Shown: positions 1 to 13,690 of the stretch, one piece after another | Layout: the number at the start of each line of letters is the position of its first letter | Numbering within the stretch: the first letter of the stretch is position 1 | Assembly: GCA_902806575.1 (NCBI GenBank) | Contig: CADCXD010000009.1 | Span: forward strand, 1,116,001-1,180,000 | From: Jackrogersella multiformis | Taxonomy: Eukaryota; Ascomycota; Sordariomycetes; Xylariales; Hypoxylaceae | Direction: 5' to 3' | Length of the DNA stretch: 64,000 bases | Program-made: the position numbers and the translations under genes | Notes under the pieces: generated by a model | Seen by the model: only the letters and a program-made list of their open reading frames with translations | What the model was told of the DNA's origin: nothing | The model's database searches: none

Positions 1-46
1 TTTTACATTCGTAATTAATTTTTATAACCGTGATAAACTTTATAAT

Positions 47-210
47 ACGACCTTATAAAGGTCCTTCCATTAAATAAAAATATATACCTTATATTTTAAA
101 TTAAATAAATAAAATAAGGACTTTTAATCCTTATCTTATTTCTCGCCCGTTCTGAAACAACGGAGAAACCATTAATCTTACATATTAAAACACACCTTAT
201 ATGGTCCGTA
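47..210 (+). mobile_element. MITE-like element, copy 1
   Basis: About 164 bp. It begins CGACCTTATAAAGGTCC and ends in ACCTTATATGGTCCG, so the two ends are imperfect inverted copies and each is nearly a palindrome in itself. A CG-bearing core, TTTCTCGCCCGTT, followed by CGGAGAAACC, is shared with the other copies at 482, 2,530, 5,180, 8,803, 33,684 and 35,231. It has no coding capacity. Superfamily is not determined. Confidence 0.65.
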
Positions 211-289
211 TTACTTTATTTAAACTAAATTTTAAATTTTAAAAATATAATGTATTTTTTATTTAAATTAATTTTTAAATAAAAGATAA

Positions 290-880
290 AAACGCTTTAA
301 AATTAATATTATTCCATACGTTTAAATTAATATTATATAATTTATTTTATTTCATATAAAGTTAATAAAAAATAAAATATCAGGTAAAAAAATTAATACT
401 TTTTAAAAACTTAATTTCTTTAACGTAAAAAGTTTAATAATAATGTTATAATAAAATAAAAATATAATAATAAATCTTTAGTACGGACTTTATAAGGTTT
501 GTTTTAATATATAAGATTAATTGTTTTTTCGTTATTTTAAAACGAGCGAGAAGTAAAATAAAAACTAAAAGTCCTTATCTTATTTATTTAATTTAAACTA
601 TAAAATATATATCTCCAATTAAGGTAAGGACCTTTATAAGGTCGCATTAATTTTATATTTAATATATAATAATAAAATATAATAATAAAATATATAAAGT
701 TATATATATATATAAAACTTTAACAAAAAAACGAATTATATATATAATTTTTAAAAAAAATAATCGATTAAAAAAAATAAAACTTTTAAATTATAAAAAA
801 AAATCGTTTAATTACTTAACGGGTATATATATTAATTTATAAGTTATAACGTATGTTATATATATGTTATACTTATAATA
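290..880 (+). repeat. Large terminal-repeat family, copy C1
   Basis: Shares long blocks with 13,005-13,495 in the same orientation and with 5,450-5,930 in reverse. Examples are TTAATACTTTTTAAAAACTT, TTTTATATTTAATA and the region near 800-850 with TTAATTTATAAG. It is interrupted by MITE copy 2 at 482-646. Without that insertion it is about 430 bp. Whether it is an LTR or one arm of a long terminal inverted repeat cannot be decided by eye. Confidence 0.5.
482..646 (-). mobile_element. MITE-like element, copy 2 (inside a larger repeat)
   Basis: Reverse-oriented copy, starting TACGGACTTTATAAGG and ending ACCTTTATAAGGTCG. It interrupts the larger repeat at 290-880. The corresponding place in that repeat's other copies (near 13,165, and near 5,770 on the minus strand) is uninterrupted, so this is a real insertion with a visible empty site. 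A short TTTTA-like duplication flanks it, but its exact length is blurred by mutation. Confidence 0.7.
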
Positions 881-2529
881 TATCATAATTAATAAATAAA
901 TAATTAAGTAAATAATTATTTAATAATATCAATAATTCGTTAAATTTAATTTTAAAAGTTTCGTTATATATTTGAATATTTTTATCGTTTATTAATTAAA
1001 ATGCTTATAAATTTATATAATTTATAATAAAGTTATTAATTTTATCGTTATTTATATAATTTTTTAATATATTTTACATGATTATATTAATTATATATAA
1101 AATATATAAAATATTATTAAAAAATAATCTTTATATTATTTAAAATGATGATTTTTAAACGTAATTAACAATATATTATTATTTTAAACGTTATCTCTTA
1201 TAATATTATAAATAAAATTAATATAAAAAGTAAAATAAAAGGTAAAATAAAAAGTAATATAAAAGGTAATAAATAAATAAATATATTTAAATGTAATATT
1301 TAAATTTAAAGAAATATAATTTTTAATTATATTTTTAAATTTGTTAAAAATATAAATATTTATATGATTTATAATTAAATTTTTAAAATGGATTAATTTA
1401 TAAATTAAATTAAAATTATAATCGATAAATGAAATAATAATACCTATAAAATAATATTTTAATTTTAATTTTTAAATATTAAAAATAATCCAATATTTAC
1501 CATTTAATTTCATATGTAAATTTGAATTTAAATTAAACACGGTTAAAGTATTTTTAAACGTTAATTCAAGAATCGATTTAATTTTTTATTAATTTAAAGT
1601 TATAATTACCTTATAAAAATATTAATATTAATATAAATATAAAAATAAAAATAAAAGTAAAAATAATTATTATTAAAAATAAATTTATAATTTATAATAA
1701 TTTAATAAATCTAAAAAAGATTAAGAATTTAATATATTAAAAGAAAGGTTATTTTTAATAATAAAATTTAAATTTTTATTATAAGTTTTATTTTTAATAA
1801 ATAATTTAAAATATGAAATTATTGTATTATTTTAAGGTTATTTTTAAGTTTATAAATTCGTTAAAATCGTATTAAGATTTATTATATTTTTACATAAAAT
1901 TAATTAATTATAATTATAATTATAATTAATAAATTTAATAACTTATTTTCTTTCGAGTAGCTTTAATTTTTTCATTATATATAATAAAAGGATATTTTTT
2001 ATCGTAATAACGTGCAAAATTTAAACTTTAAAAACGTTTAACGATAAAAAGGCTTTTATAATTACATTGAATAAATTAATATATTAATAAATAACGTAAT
2101 ATATAAAGTAATAAAATAATATAAATAAATAATTTATATAATACATTTAATAATTATTTTGTAAAAATTAAATAAATAAGCCGTTTTTCAATATATAAAT
2201 ATTAAAATCTTTTTTAAATGTTAATTTAAAATTGAGTAAATTTTTATTATTAATTTTTTCGTTATTTTCAAGTAAATTATCTTTATTAGTAAATTTGTAA
2301 AAAAACATTTAAAGTAAAATTTAATAAATTTAATAATGCAATTATTTTATTATATAAATATAATAATAAATAAAAGTATAATATTTAAAAAAACGAAATT
2401 TTTAATAAAGAAAATTATTTATATTTATAAAAAACTAAATATAAAAATTAATAGTATAAATTCCAATATTAAATATTACTAAATAATTAATCATATATTT
2501 ATAATTATAAATAAGCGTTTATTAATTAA

Positions 2530-2694
2530 TGCGACTTTATAAGGGTTTTTACATTAAATGAAAATATATACCTTATACTTTACATTAAATCAATAAAATA
2601 AAGACTTTTAATCTTTATTTTGTTTCTCGCCCGTTTTAAAATAACGGAGAAACCATTAATCTTTCATATTAAAACACACTTTATAAAGTCCGTA
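2530..2694 (+). mobile_element. MITE-like element, copy 3
   Basis: Forward copy, 165 bp, from GCGACTTTATAAGGG to TTTATAAAGTCCGTA. It is one of the better preserved copies: the core TTTCTCGCCCGTTTT and CGGAGAAACC are intact and match copy 1 almost base for base. Confidence 0.65.
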
Positions 2695-5179
2695 CCATTA
2701 ATTTAAAAACCAGGTTTTTTTAAATATAATAATTATAAATAAGCGTTTATTAATTTAAAAATTAAGTTTTTTTAATTTTAATAATTATAAATAAACCTTT
2801 AATAATTAAAAATATTACTTATAATTTAAATATATATATTAAAGTAAAAGCTTTTAATATTTTATTTTTATTTTTAATTTTTCTTATTATATTTATTTAA
2901 GTAAAATTATATAAAATATCCATTTTTTAGCGATTTATATGGTATATTTATGCGTAAAATCCTTATATATTATATAATTATAAAAAGTGATATTATTCAT
3001 AAAGTAATTTTTTTTCTTATATATAAAGTGCTTTTTTAAAATACTTAATAATACTTACTTATTATTTATATTATTAAGTTTATTATATTTATTTTTATAT
3101 TTTTATATTTTTTATAATCTTTTAATAATAATTATAAAAAATAATAACTTAAATATAATAATATTTAAAATTATTATTTTAAAATTATTTATTTATTATT
3201 AAGGAGTTTTCCTTATTACCGATATATTTTAAATTATATTAAAAGCTTTTATTAAAAAGTGTTATTTTAATTTTATATAATATAATTTTTTTAATAAATA
3301 TAAAGGTAAAAATAATGATAGTTTTTTTTATTATATAAATTTAAATTATACTTAAAGTTATGAAAAGTTTATAAAAAGTACCGGTTTATATAAATTATAT
3401 ATTAAAAAAGTTAAGGATTATTTTTAAAAAGTTAAGTTATTACGTATAAAAAATATGAAATAATAACAATTTTTTAAATTATATATAAATAAAAATGATA
3501 AATTTTTTTAATATAATTATAAATTTATATTATATATTAAGTTTTATTTTAATTATTAATGTTTTAAAGAATAATTATAATAATAAATTAAAACGTCGAT
3601 ACGAAATAATATAATTTAATTATTTACTTTATATATTATTATATATAAATAAATATATATAAGGTCCTCGTATATACGTATATAATAACCTTGAATTTAC
3701 TTAATTACCGAGGCTTAACCGAGGTTTAATTTTTTAATATTATAGTTTTTATGTTTTTTACTTTTTTTTACGCGCTTACGGCCGGCGACGAAGAAAGCTT
3801 AAGCCGTTACGCGCTTTTTATATCCTTATTGCCGGTTATTTATTGCGTTGATTTTTATATATTTCTTTTAATTATTTATAATAATTTTAAAAAACTTATA
3901 ATTATTTTATAACTTTAATAATTTTTATTTAATTCAATTAATTATATTTTAAAAATTTATTATTTAATTTTAATAAAAGATTTTTAAAACTATAAATTAT
4001 TAAACACGTTATTTTTTACAATACGTTTAATTACTTTATTATACCTTATTATACCTTGCCATATTTTACAATATTATTATATTATTATATTTTATTACTT
4101 TTTATTACTTTTTACCGATTTTTATTACTTTATTATTTTATTATTTATTATTAATCTTTATTACTTTTTATTATTTTATCCGAACTAAATTATTATTCTT
4201 TTTAATTAAATTATTATTATTTTAAATTAAACTTATCTTTTTAAAATTATTACGATTTTATAATAATTCTTTTTACTTTATTTTTAATCTTTAATTTAAT
4301 AAATATAATAATATATTTATATTTATTTAAAAAAGCTTTTTTAACGTTTTTCAATAATTACCTTTTTATTTTAATTAAAATAAAATATAATATAATATAA
4401 TTAATTAAAAATAAAATTATTAAATTAATAATATATAAACATTTATTATTATATAATCATTTATATAATAAAACTTATATTAATACCTTTTAAATTAATA
4501 TTTTTCCGCTTTATTTTATTAATTAAATAATTTCTTTATTAAAATTTTCATTAAGTTCACCTTAATATAATAACCCTTCATAAATTTAAAGCATGAAAAA
4601 AACTTATTTTTAAAAATATTCATAATATACGTTAAAAGAATTAAGAAATTTATATAAAAAAGCTTTATACTTATTTAAACGTTTATATAAACAATTTATT
4701 AAAAAGTATATAGAAATAAAGTATATTAAAAGAATAATAATATATTTATGAATTATTTTATAATCTTTTTTTAAATAATGTTTTATTACGTTAATATATA
4801 ATAATAATATTATTCAAATTTTAATATCGATAATATTTATAAAATTAATAAATATAAATTTTTTTAATTATATAAATTAAATAATAATAATAAAAATTAA
4901 TTACGTTTTTATTTTTATTTTTATTTTAAATAAAAAAATATAAAAGCTATTTATAAATTATTAATTATTTAATTGAATTAAAAAAAGAATTAAAAATTAA
5001 AAATTAAAAATGATTATTATTAATTTTAATAATAAAATAAAAAAAGCCTTGAAAATTTTATTTAAAAATAAAGTAATAAATTTATATATTTTATATTACT
5101 AAAAATACTATTATCAACATATTATATAAATAAAAAATAACAATAATAATTTTAATTTTAATTAAAAAAAACTAATATA

Positions 5180-5336
5180 ATCATTATAAAAGCTTATATA
5201 TAAATAAAAATATATACTTTATATTTTAAATAAATAAAAATCAAACTGAAAAAATTTTATTTTATTTTTCGCCCATTTAAAAAGAACAAAGAAATTATTA
5301 ATTATGTATATTATATATACGTTTATAAAGTTTATA
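5180..5336 (+). mobile_element. MITE-like element, copy 5 (degenerate)
   Basis: Recognised from the order of blocks shared with better copies: AAATAAAAATATATAC, then TTTTCGCCC, then GAAATTATTAAT, ending TTTATAAAGTTTATA. The terminal palindromes are largely lost to C-to-T changes. Ends are approximate. Confidence 0.45.
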
Positions 5337-5449
5337 TTAAAAACTTAAATAAAAAGTCTTTAAATTAAAAAAATTAAAAATACCTTAAAAAACTTAACTT
5401 TTATATTTTTTAAGGTTTATAAAAAAAGTATATATTAATTTTATTATAA

Positions 5450-5930
5450 ATTATAAATATAACACGGATATAATAATATAAGTTATAAACTATAAATTAA
5501 CACGTACACCCGTTAATTAATTAAGCATATAAATATATATATATATATTTATAATTTAAAAGTTTCTCTTTTTTTTTTAATCGATTATCCCTTTTTATAA
5601 CCTTTTAATATTATTATAAATTAACTAATAATTATAAATTCGGTACGTATTAAACGTCGATATTTTTAAATAAAAATTATATATATAATACGTTTTCTTC
5701 TTCTTTTTTCATAAAACTTTTTTTCTTTTTTATTTATATAATTTTATATATTTTATAATTATATTTTATTATTATGTATTAAATATAAAATTTATTATTA
5801 TATTTTCGCTTTATTATAATATTAGCATTAAACCTTTCACGTTAAAAAGAATTAAGTTTTTAAAAAATACCGATTTCTTTACTTAATATTTTATTTTTTA
5901 TTAATTTAAACGTATTAAAAAATATTAACC
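5450..5930 (-). repeat. Large terminal-repeat family, copy C2
   Basis: The reverse complement reads through the same blocks as C1 and C3, including the uninterrupted AATAATAAATTTTATATTT that is the empty MITE site. It keeps GTACACCCGTTAATTAATTA, with more C and G than C1, so it is a useful copy for inferring the unmutated sequence. Confidence 0.5.
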
Positions 5931-8802
5931 GCGAAACATTTATACTTTTTACTTAAAAATCGATTCGAAAAAAAAAGACGTTATATTTTTAAGATTTAAA
6001 ACCCTATTTAAATGAATCTTAATATAATTATAAAAATTAATGGAACGGTTATTTTAATTTTTTTAAATAAACTTTTATAACGATAAACGTGATAATTTTT
6101 TAGATTTTAATATCCTTAAAACTTATCCTTTTTATAATTAAATTAATCACGGTTATAAAAATTAATAAACTTTTAAAAAAGAATTACGATTTATAAAAAA
6201 AATTCTTTTAAACTTAAACTATTAGTTAAACGTTTATTTAAATCGGTAATTAAATTTGAAAAATAATTTATCGAGATATTTTTAAATTAACCTTTATATA
6301 ATATTTTATATAAAGGATTAAATACGTACGATGATTTATTTAAATACTTAAAATTAATTATAAGCTTATTATTACTTTAATAATCGCTTAAATTAAAAAA
6401 AACTGTATAAAATACTTTTATTTTATTTATATTAAAAAAATAAAACTTAAAATATAATATTTTTAATAAATTAATTTATATTAATTTGTTATAATTTATA
6501 AAGTATTTAAGGTTATAAGTTTATTCGTAGTAACGGATTTCTTATAAATTATAAAAACAAAGTTTACTTTAAAATAAATAAATACTTAATTTAATATTTA
6601 TTTTTAAAATTAATAATTATAAATTAAATAAACGCTTTTCGTAAAAAACTATTAAAAAACTTTTAAGCTTAATTTTAAAAAGGTTAAAATAAAAATAAAG
6701 GATCTTTTAAAGGTATATACGTTACTTTTAATTTATTAAATAACTTGGCGAATAAGTTTGATTAATTTATTAATTTATTTAACGATAAATTAAACGACAA
6801 TATAAATAAACGTTTTTATTAAAATTAAAAAGCTTAAAAATATAAGTTAAAGTTTAAAAAATATATCATTTTATAATACGTAATTATTAAGAATATTAAT
6901 AAATAAATTCATAAGTTTAACGAAAACGGATATAAAGCTATATAAATTAAATATTAATCTTTAAATTAATAATAGTTTTAAAAGAAATCGTTAAAAATGA
7001 TTAAAAGTTAAAAACGTGATAATTAAAAAGCTAAACATATTAAAAAAAGGAAAATAAAATAACCGGTAAGGATTAATTAAAAAAGGTTATCGTTATTATA
7101 ATAAATTCAACGTTTTTAAATAAAAATTAAAAATTAATTTTAAATATCGGTAAATAAAACTGTTATATTTTAAAGATTTACGTAATTATAAACTTAAGCC
7201 GTTATTTCCTTTAAAAAACACCGTTATTAACTTTTATAAAACGTTTAATTTTATAAATTATTTTAAGTTTTTTTAAAAAAGTTATTCGTATTAATTATAA
7301 AAAATTAAGTAATTTAAATTAATACCACTTATTTGCCGATTTTAACGATAAATAAAAAAGCAATCTGGTAAATATTAAATAAAAACTTTTACTTTATTAC
7401 GTATAATTTTATTTTAAAAAATATAATAATAAAAGGTTTTTATATTAATATTATTTTAAAAATTTGTTTAAAAAAAGGATTTAATATTATAATTATAATT
7501 ATTTGTTATATTAAAGTAAAAATATCGTTAAAAATTATAAAATAAAATAAATATAATGTAAATATAATTTAATTTTCCTTAAATATAAATCTTTTTTTAT
7601 TTATTCTATTATATTTTATAATATATTAATAATTATCCTTTTTAATCTTTTTAAAAACATCGTTAATATTTTATATATTTTCATAATTAAATTAATTTCT
7701 GTTTAATTCTTTTAAATCTTTTTTTTAATATTAAGGAAAAATATAAAATATTTTTAATATATATAATTAAAGTATTTAAATTTAATAACTTTGAAAGTTT
7801 TTATTAATAAAATAAGAAATTTAAAAATCTTAAAAATATTAAAACTTAAGTATAAATATTAATTAATAATATACGTATATCGAGTGATTTTAAAGAAACG
7901 ATTAAAGTATAAATCTCCTTAATTTTGTTAATAAATATTATAACATTTATTTAAATATAAAAAAAGATATAACGGATTATATTACTTATTAATAATGAAA
8001 AATAATAATAATAATATATTTTATATTTATAATCGTAATTTAAAAATATATTATTTATAAAATTTACATAATCGAAGAAAAATTCGTTATTAAATTACTA
8101 TTATTTAATACTAAAGAATTAATAAAAAATATAGAATAAATAAGGTAAGAAATTATTAATAAATTTATTGAAATATTCTTAACAATAAAATTACTTATTA
8201 AATAAAAATATAAAAATATAATAATAATAAACTTTTGAATTAATAAAAGCTGTAATTTTATTTATAATATATATTCGTTTATAAAAATATTAAAAAATTA
8301 GTTTTATTAATATTTTATATTTTATATTTTTAAAATTATTTAAAATTATATAATAAATTTAAAACTTAATTAAAATGGTATTTATATGTATAAAAATGAA
8401 ATATATTTCCTTTTTTAAAAACGTAAAGATCAAAAAAAAACGTTTAAAATAAAAACTTAAATTAAAGTTAAATATTTTATAAAATATTTAATTTTTAATT
8501 TATATAAAATATAAATATTTTTAAATAAAATAATTATTATAAAAAACGTAATATTTAACGAGGAATTATTTTATTTAAAAAACGAAAATTATTAAATTAT
8601 TAGTTTATTAATTTAATTAATTAATTAATTTTCGAACTATATTTTTAAAAAATAAATAAAATATTAAATATTTAAAACGTTTAAAGTTAATTAAATATTA
8701 TATTATTTAAGTTATTATTAAAATTTAAAAATAAACCACCTTAAAATTATGATTAATTAAACAGTTATTTAAAAATTTAAAAATTAAAAGTAAATAAAAC
8801 TG

Positions 8803-8968
8803 GTACGGACCTTATGAGGTATGTTTTAATATATAAGATTAATAGTTTCTCCGTTATCTTAAAACGGGCGAAAAACAGGATAAGGACTTTTAATCCTTAT
8901 TTTATTTATTTAATTTAAGGTATAAGGTATATATTTTTATTTAATGTAAGGACTTTTATAAAGTCGCA
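8803..8968 (-). mobile_element. MITE-like element, copy 4
   Basis: Reverse copy, starting TACGGACCTTATGAGG and ending TTTTATAAAGTCGCA. It retains GGGCGAAAAACAGGATAAGG, the reverse complement of the family core, with fewer transition changes than neighbouring sequence. Confidence 0.65.
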
Positions 8969-11900
8969 TTAAAAATCGTTAAATAATTAATAAAATTAAA
9001 CGTTAAAATTAAATTTAAAAAGTTTAATACGTTTTAACGATTTTATAAATTTATAACTTCGCGTGAAACTTTTAACGTAAAAAATTATAATAATAAAAAA
9101 ACGTTTCTCGAAAAACAAATCCTTTAAAAAAGTAAAAAGCAAATTTTAATAAAAAATTAAGCTTAGCTTTTAAAAATAATAATTTTATAATAAAATTACT
9201 TATTTTTTATAAAGGAGCTTTTTAAATAAAAGGGCCGTTTAAAGCTTTAAAAAATTAAAAATCTCGATTATTTTAAGGTTAAATAGCCGGTATTAATTTA
9301 AATAATCATATAAAAGAAAAAGAAACGCTTACGAGGCTTTAAATTTTTAAAGGTTTCCTTTAAAAAAACAAAAACCTCTTTATAACGTAATTATAAAATT
9401 AAAAAGTATTTTTTAAAGTTAAATAATAATAAAATAAATGAAACATTTATAAATATTTTTATAAGTAATATAATTTTTATTACTTGATTTTATCATAAAA
9501 ATAATAATGTAATTATTGTTTTTAAAAATTATAATTAAGATTTTTATTTAAAGATTTTCTTACTTAATTAATAAACGATTATTTTTAAAAAAAACTAAAA
9601 ACATTATATATTATACGTAACGATTATAATAATTATATAATAATATGATATACCGAAATTTAATATTATTCTAAATTAATTTAATATTTATCGAGATAAT
9701 TTTATAAAATTACTATTAAAAAATGAAAAAATTTAACGAAATATTTCTAAAATAATTAATTTATTTAAAACGTTTATAATAAAATTAAAGTATTTAATAA
9801 ATATAATATATGAAAAATTATAAAATATATTTAAGTTAAAAATATATCGCTGTTTTAAAAATAAATGTTTAATTATAAATTTAATAAAAATAATTATTTT
9901 AAAATTTATAAATCGAAATTAATAATAAGAAATAATTTATAAGATTTTACGCTTCAAAATATTTATATAATTATGTTTATAATTATGTCTTTTAAAATTA
10001 TAATAATTATAATTATAAAATATGGTTAAAATATTTAATAAAATAATATTAAAAACGTTTTTTTTAATGTTTTTTATAAAAATATAAAATTAATAATATA
10101 TAAAATTTCCGAAGGCTTCAAAAAATAAAATAAATATATTATATTTTTATAAATTTTATATAATTTATAAACCTATTTTATTATAATATAAAAAATTAAA
10201 AAATACTTTATTTAAGTTAAAATTTACCGCATTTAGAAAAAAGCCTTACTTATTATATATATATAATTAAATAATTTATATATTAGTTTTTATAAATAAC
10301 GTATTTATTTTAAATTATTAAAAATATTACTTTTAAACCGATAAAATAATTAAAGGGTTAAGGTTTATTTTTAAAATAAAAAATAAAAGCTTAATGAATT
10401 AATATTTAAAAATTTAAATAATTAAAAAATTAAAAAAAAATATAATTACTTTATTTTATAACTTTTATATTAAAATAATCGTTATAAAATTTGATTTAAT
10501 TAATAATAATTAAATATTGTTAATATTTTTTTTATAATTCTTTTTAATAAATATATAAAGGAAATTTTAAAATTTTAAATAAAAGCTTTTTAAAAACGCG
10601 TAAACTTAATTTTATATATAATTATAATAATTAAGCTTTATATAATTTTCGTAATTATTTATTTTTCATATTATTTTATAAAATTTCAATTAAAATATGT
10701 AATTATTATTAATTAAATAATTAAATATTTATATATAATATGTTTTTTATATATTAAATATAAGGATAAAAATATTAAAACGTAAGTTATATTAATCGTT
10801 AATAATCTATTATTTATAAATAATTTGATAATTAATATATTAATTTCAATAATTACAGTAAATTATTTGTAATTATTAATATAATTAAAGAAATAATAAT
10901 TTTAAAACGGGTTTTTAAAGATATAAAAATCGATTTAAATAACGTTTAAAAGATTTATAATAATAATTAATAATTAATTAAATTTATAATAAAAAATAAA
11001 GAAAAGATTAATATAAAAGGTTATTACGTAAATATATAAAATATATAATTACGTTAAAAATATAAAATAAAATTTTTTGTAATGTTCTATTTATTTATAA
11101 TAAATATATTTATTAACGATTTTATAAAAATTTTATTAAAATATTAATTTAAATATCTTAAAGTTTTATTAAATTTATAAAACGTCTGTAATAAAATTAA
11201 GATAAGTATGAAAAGTATAAATAATTTTTTTTTAAAAAAGTTTAATATTAATTTAATAATTATAAATATAATAATAATATAAAAATAATTTTAAATTTTC
11301 TTATTAAAATTAAAGTTATTTTTAAATGATAAGTAAATGATTTAATTAATTAAAAAGTTTTTTAATTTTTTTATAATATTTTATGACGAATAAAAAACGT
11401 TAATTATGTTTTTATATAAAAAGATTAAGTAATTTTTTAATTTTAATTTTATTATTATTTTAATTATTATTTTCTTTTTTAACTTTATATTAATTAAATA
11501 TAATAATAATATATTTTTTATTAAAAGATTATAAATAAATAAGTAATAAATTAAATGATTAAAAATAAAACTTATACCTTTATTTATAATAATATAAATT
11601 ATAATTAATATAATCATTAAAGCAGTTAAAAGGATAATTATTTATATAAATTCTTTTTGTAAAACGTAATATTAATAATAAAATCCACCACCCTTAATAT
11701 TAAAATATTTATTAATTAAATAATTAGTAAATATATTATAAAAATAATTTAAATAAAAAATAATTTATTTAAAACTTTACTTTAAATAAATATAACGTAA
11801 AATATTAAAAGATTTTAAACCTTTGTAATGTTTTTTTATAAGAAAAAAAATAAACCTTATTATTTTATTATTTATAATAAAGTAAATTATTGTTAATAAT

Positions 11901-13004
11901 GCCGTTATAAACGCCGCTCAACTTTTGATTAATTAAATTTTTAATTTTAAAATTAAAAATAAAGTAATAAATATTAAACTATTTAATTAATTTAAAACTA
12001 AAGCTTTTAATCACTCTTAAAGTTTTAATAATAATATTAAAAAAAAGAAAATTAAATAAAAATATCCCCGTTAATAATTAATAAAATATTAAATAAATCT
12101 TTAAAAAATAAACAATTATCGCTAAAAATGTTTAAAAGTTTAAATATTTTATTAATATTAATAATTTAAGCCTTTTTTTATTTTTTATTTTATATATATA
12201 AATAATAAACTTTTTTTAACTTTATATTTATTAAAAAAGAAATATTTAATAATTAATTATAATATATTAATTTAAAGCTTTCAAAAAATAACTTTAAGAA
12301 AAACTTATTGATTAATAAATATAAAATTAATTAAAAAGTTTATAATAATAATATTAATTAAACTTAAAATAAGTTTAAAAAGTTATCGTTTTATATATTA
12401 AAATTATTAAAATTATCTTTAACTTATTGTTAAATTATAAGGTTATTATTAAAAAAGTAAAAGTAAAAAAAAAATTAAAAAAAGTTTAAATGATAATATA
12501 TAATTATTAAAATAATAATAAGTTATAAAATCGTTATAAAAAAATTTAAAAAACGTAAACGTTATTATTTATACGTTAATTAATTAATTTTAAACGAATT
12601 ATATAAATAATGTAACGTAATATTATAAAAGTAAATATATAAATAATAATTTTTTACTTTTAAAATTAAAAATTAAATAAATATATAAATTATTTTTTAA
12701 ATTTAATCATTAATTTAAATAAACGTTTAATTAATAGTTTAAGTTTTTTTAAAAATAAAGTTATAAATCGTAATTTTTTCATTAAAAATTTATTAACCTT
12801 TACGTTTGTAATTAATTTATTTATAAAAGAAGTAAATTTTAGGAAAGTTAAGGTTTAAAAATCTATTAAAAAAATTTAAAGTAATTATTTAATTAATTTT
12901 TATAATTATAATAAGTTTTATTTAAATAAGTTTTTAGATTTTAAAGATATAACATATTTTTTATTTCTTTTTTTTTCACTTAAATCGATTTTTTAGTACA
13001 AAAT

Positions 13005-13495
13005 AAATACGTTTTAAGGTTAATATTATTTAATACGTTTATATTAACGTTATATTATTTACTTTATTTCTTATAAGATTAATAAAAAATAAAATATTAA
13101 ATAAGGAAATTAATACTTTTTAAAAACTTAATTCTTTTTAACGTAAAAAATATAATAATAAATTTTATATTTAATATATAATAATAAAGTATAATTATAA
13201 AATATATAAAATTATATAAATAAAAAGGAAAAACAGTTGTATAAAAAAAGGTACATTATATATATAAACTTCTTTAAAAACATTAACGTTTAATACGTAT
13301 TAAACTTATAATTATTATATAATTTATAATAATATTAAAATTTTATAAACATTTTTTTAATTAAAGTAAAAAAACAAAAGTTTTAAATTATAAAAAAAAA
13401 TATAAATACGGTTAATTAATTAATAACTATACGTATTAATTTATAAGTAATAACTTATATTATATACATATTATATTTATAATTTATAATAATAT
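13005..13495 (+). repeat. Large terminal-repeat family, copy C3
   Basis: Direct copy of C1 and inverted copy of C2. It ends about 35 bases before the 5' LTR of retrotransposon A. Together with C2 it would bound an element of about 8 kb (5,440-13,500) in inverted orientation. Together with C1 it would bound about 13 kb in direct orientation. The interior shows only degraded transposon-like sequence. Confidence 0.45.
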
Positions 13496-13530
13496 TCTTT
13501 TATAAAATAAAATAAATATATTTAATAATT

Positions 13531-13690
13531 TATAAGGAGTTATAATTACATAATTTATGCTTAAGGTGGTAATTGAAATAATAGCTTATGCGTTAAAAGT
13601 GGCCCGTGCTTTATACTTATTAACTTTACTTTTATTCTTAAGAATAATAACTATTTTAAAACCTTTATTTTAACTTATTAATATATAATA
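13531..13690 (+). repeat. 5' LTR of element A
   Basis: Starts TATAAGGAGTTATAATTAC and is less AT-rich than its surroundings (it contains AAGTGGCCCGTGC). It aligns with the 5' LTR of B read on the minus strand (TATAAGGAGCCATAGTTATA). Inner boundary is approximate. Confidence 0.55.

Noticed and set aside
11381..11617. 78-codon minus-strand ORF in the AT-rich block
   Set aside because: Only I, L, K, N and Y residues; this is what chance gives in sequence this AT-rich.
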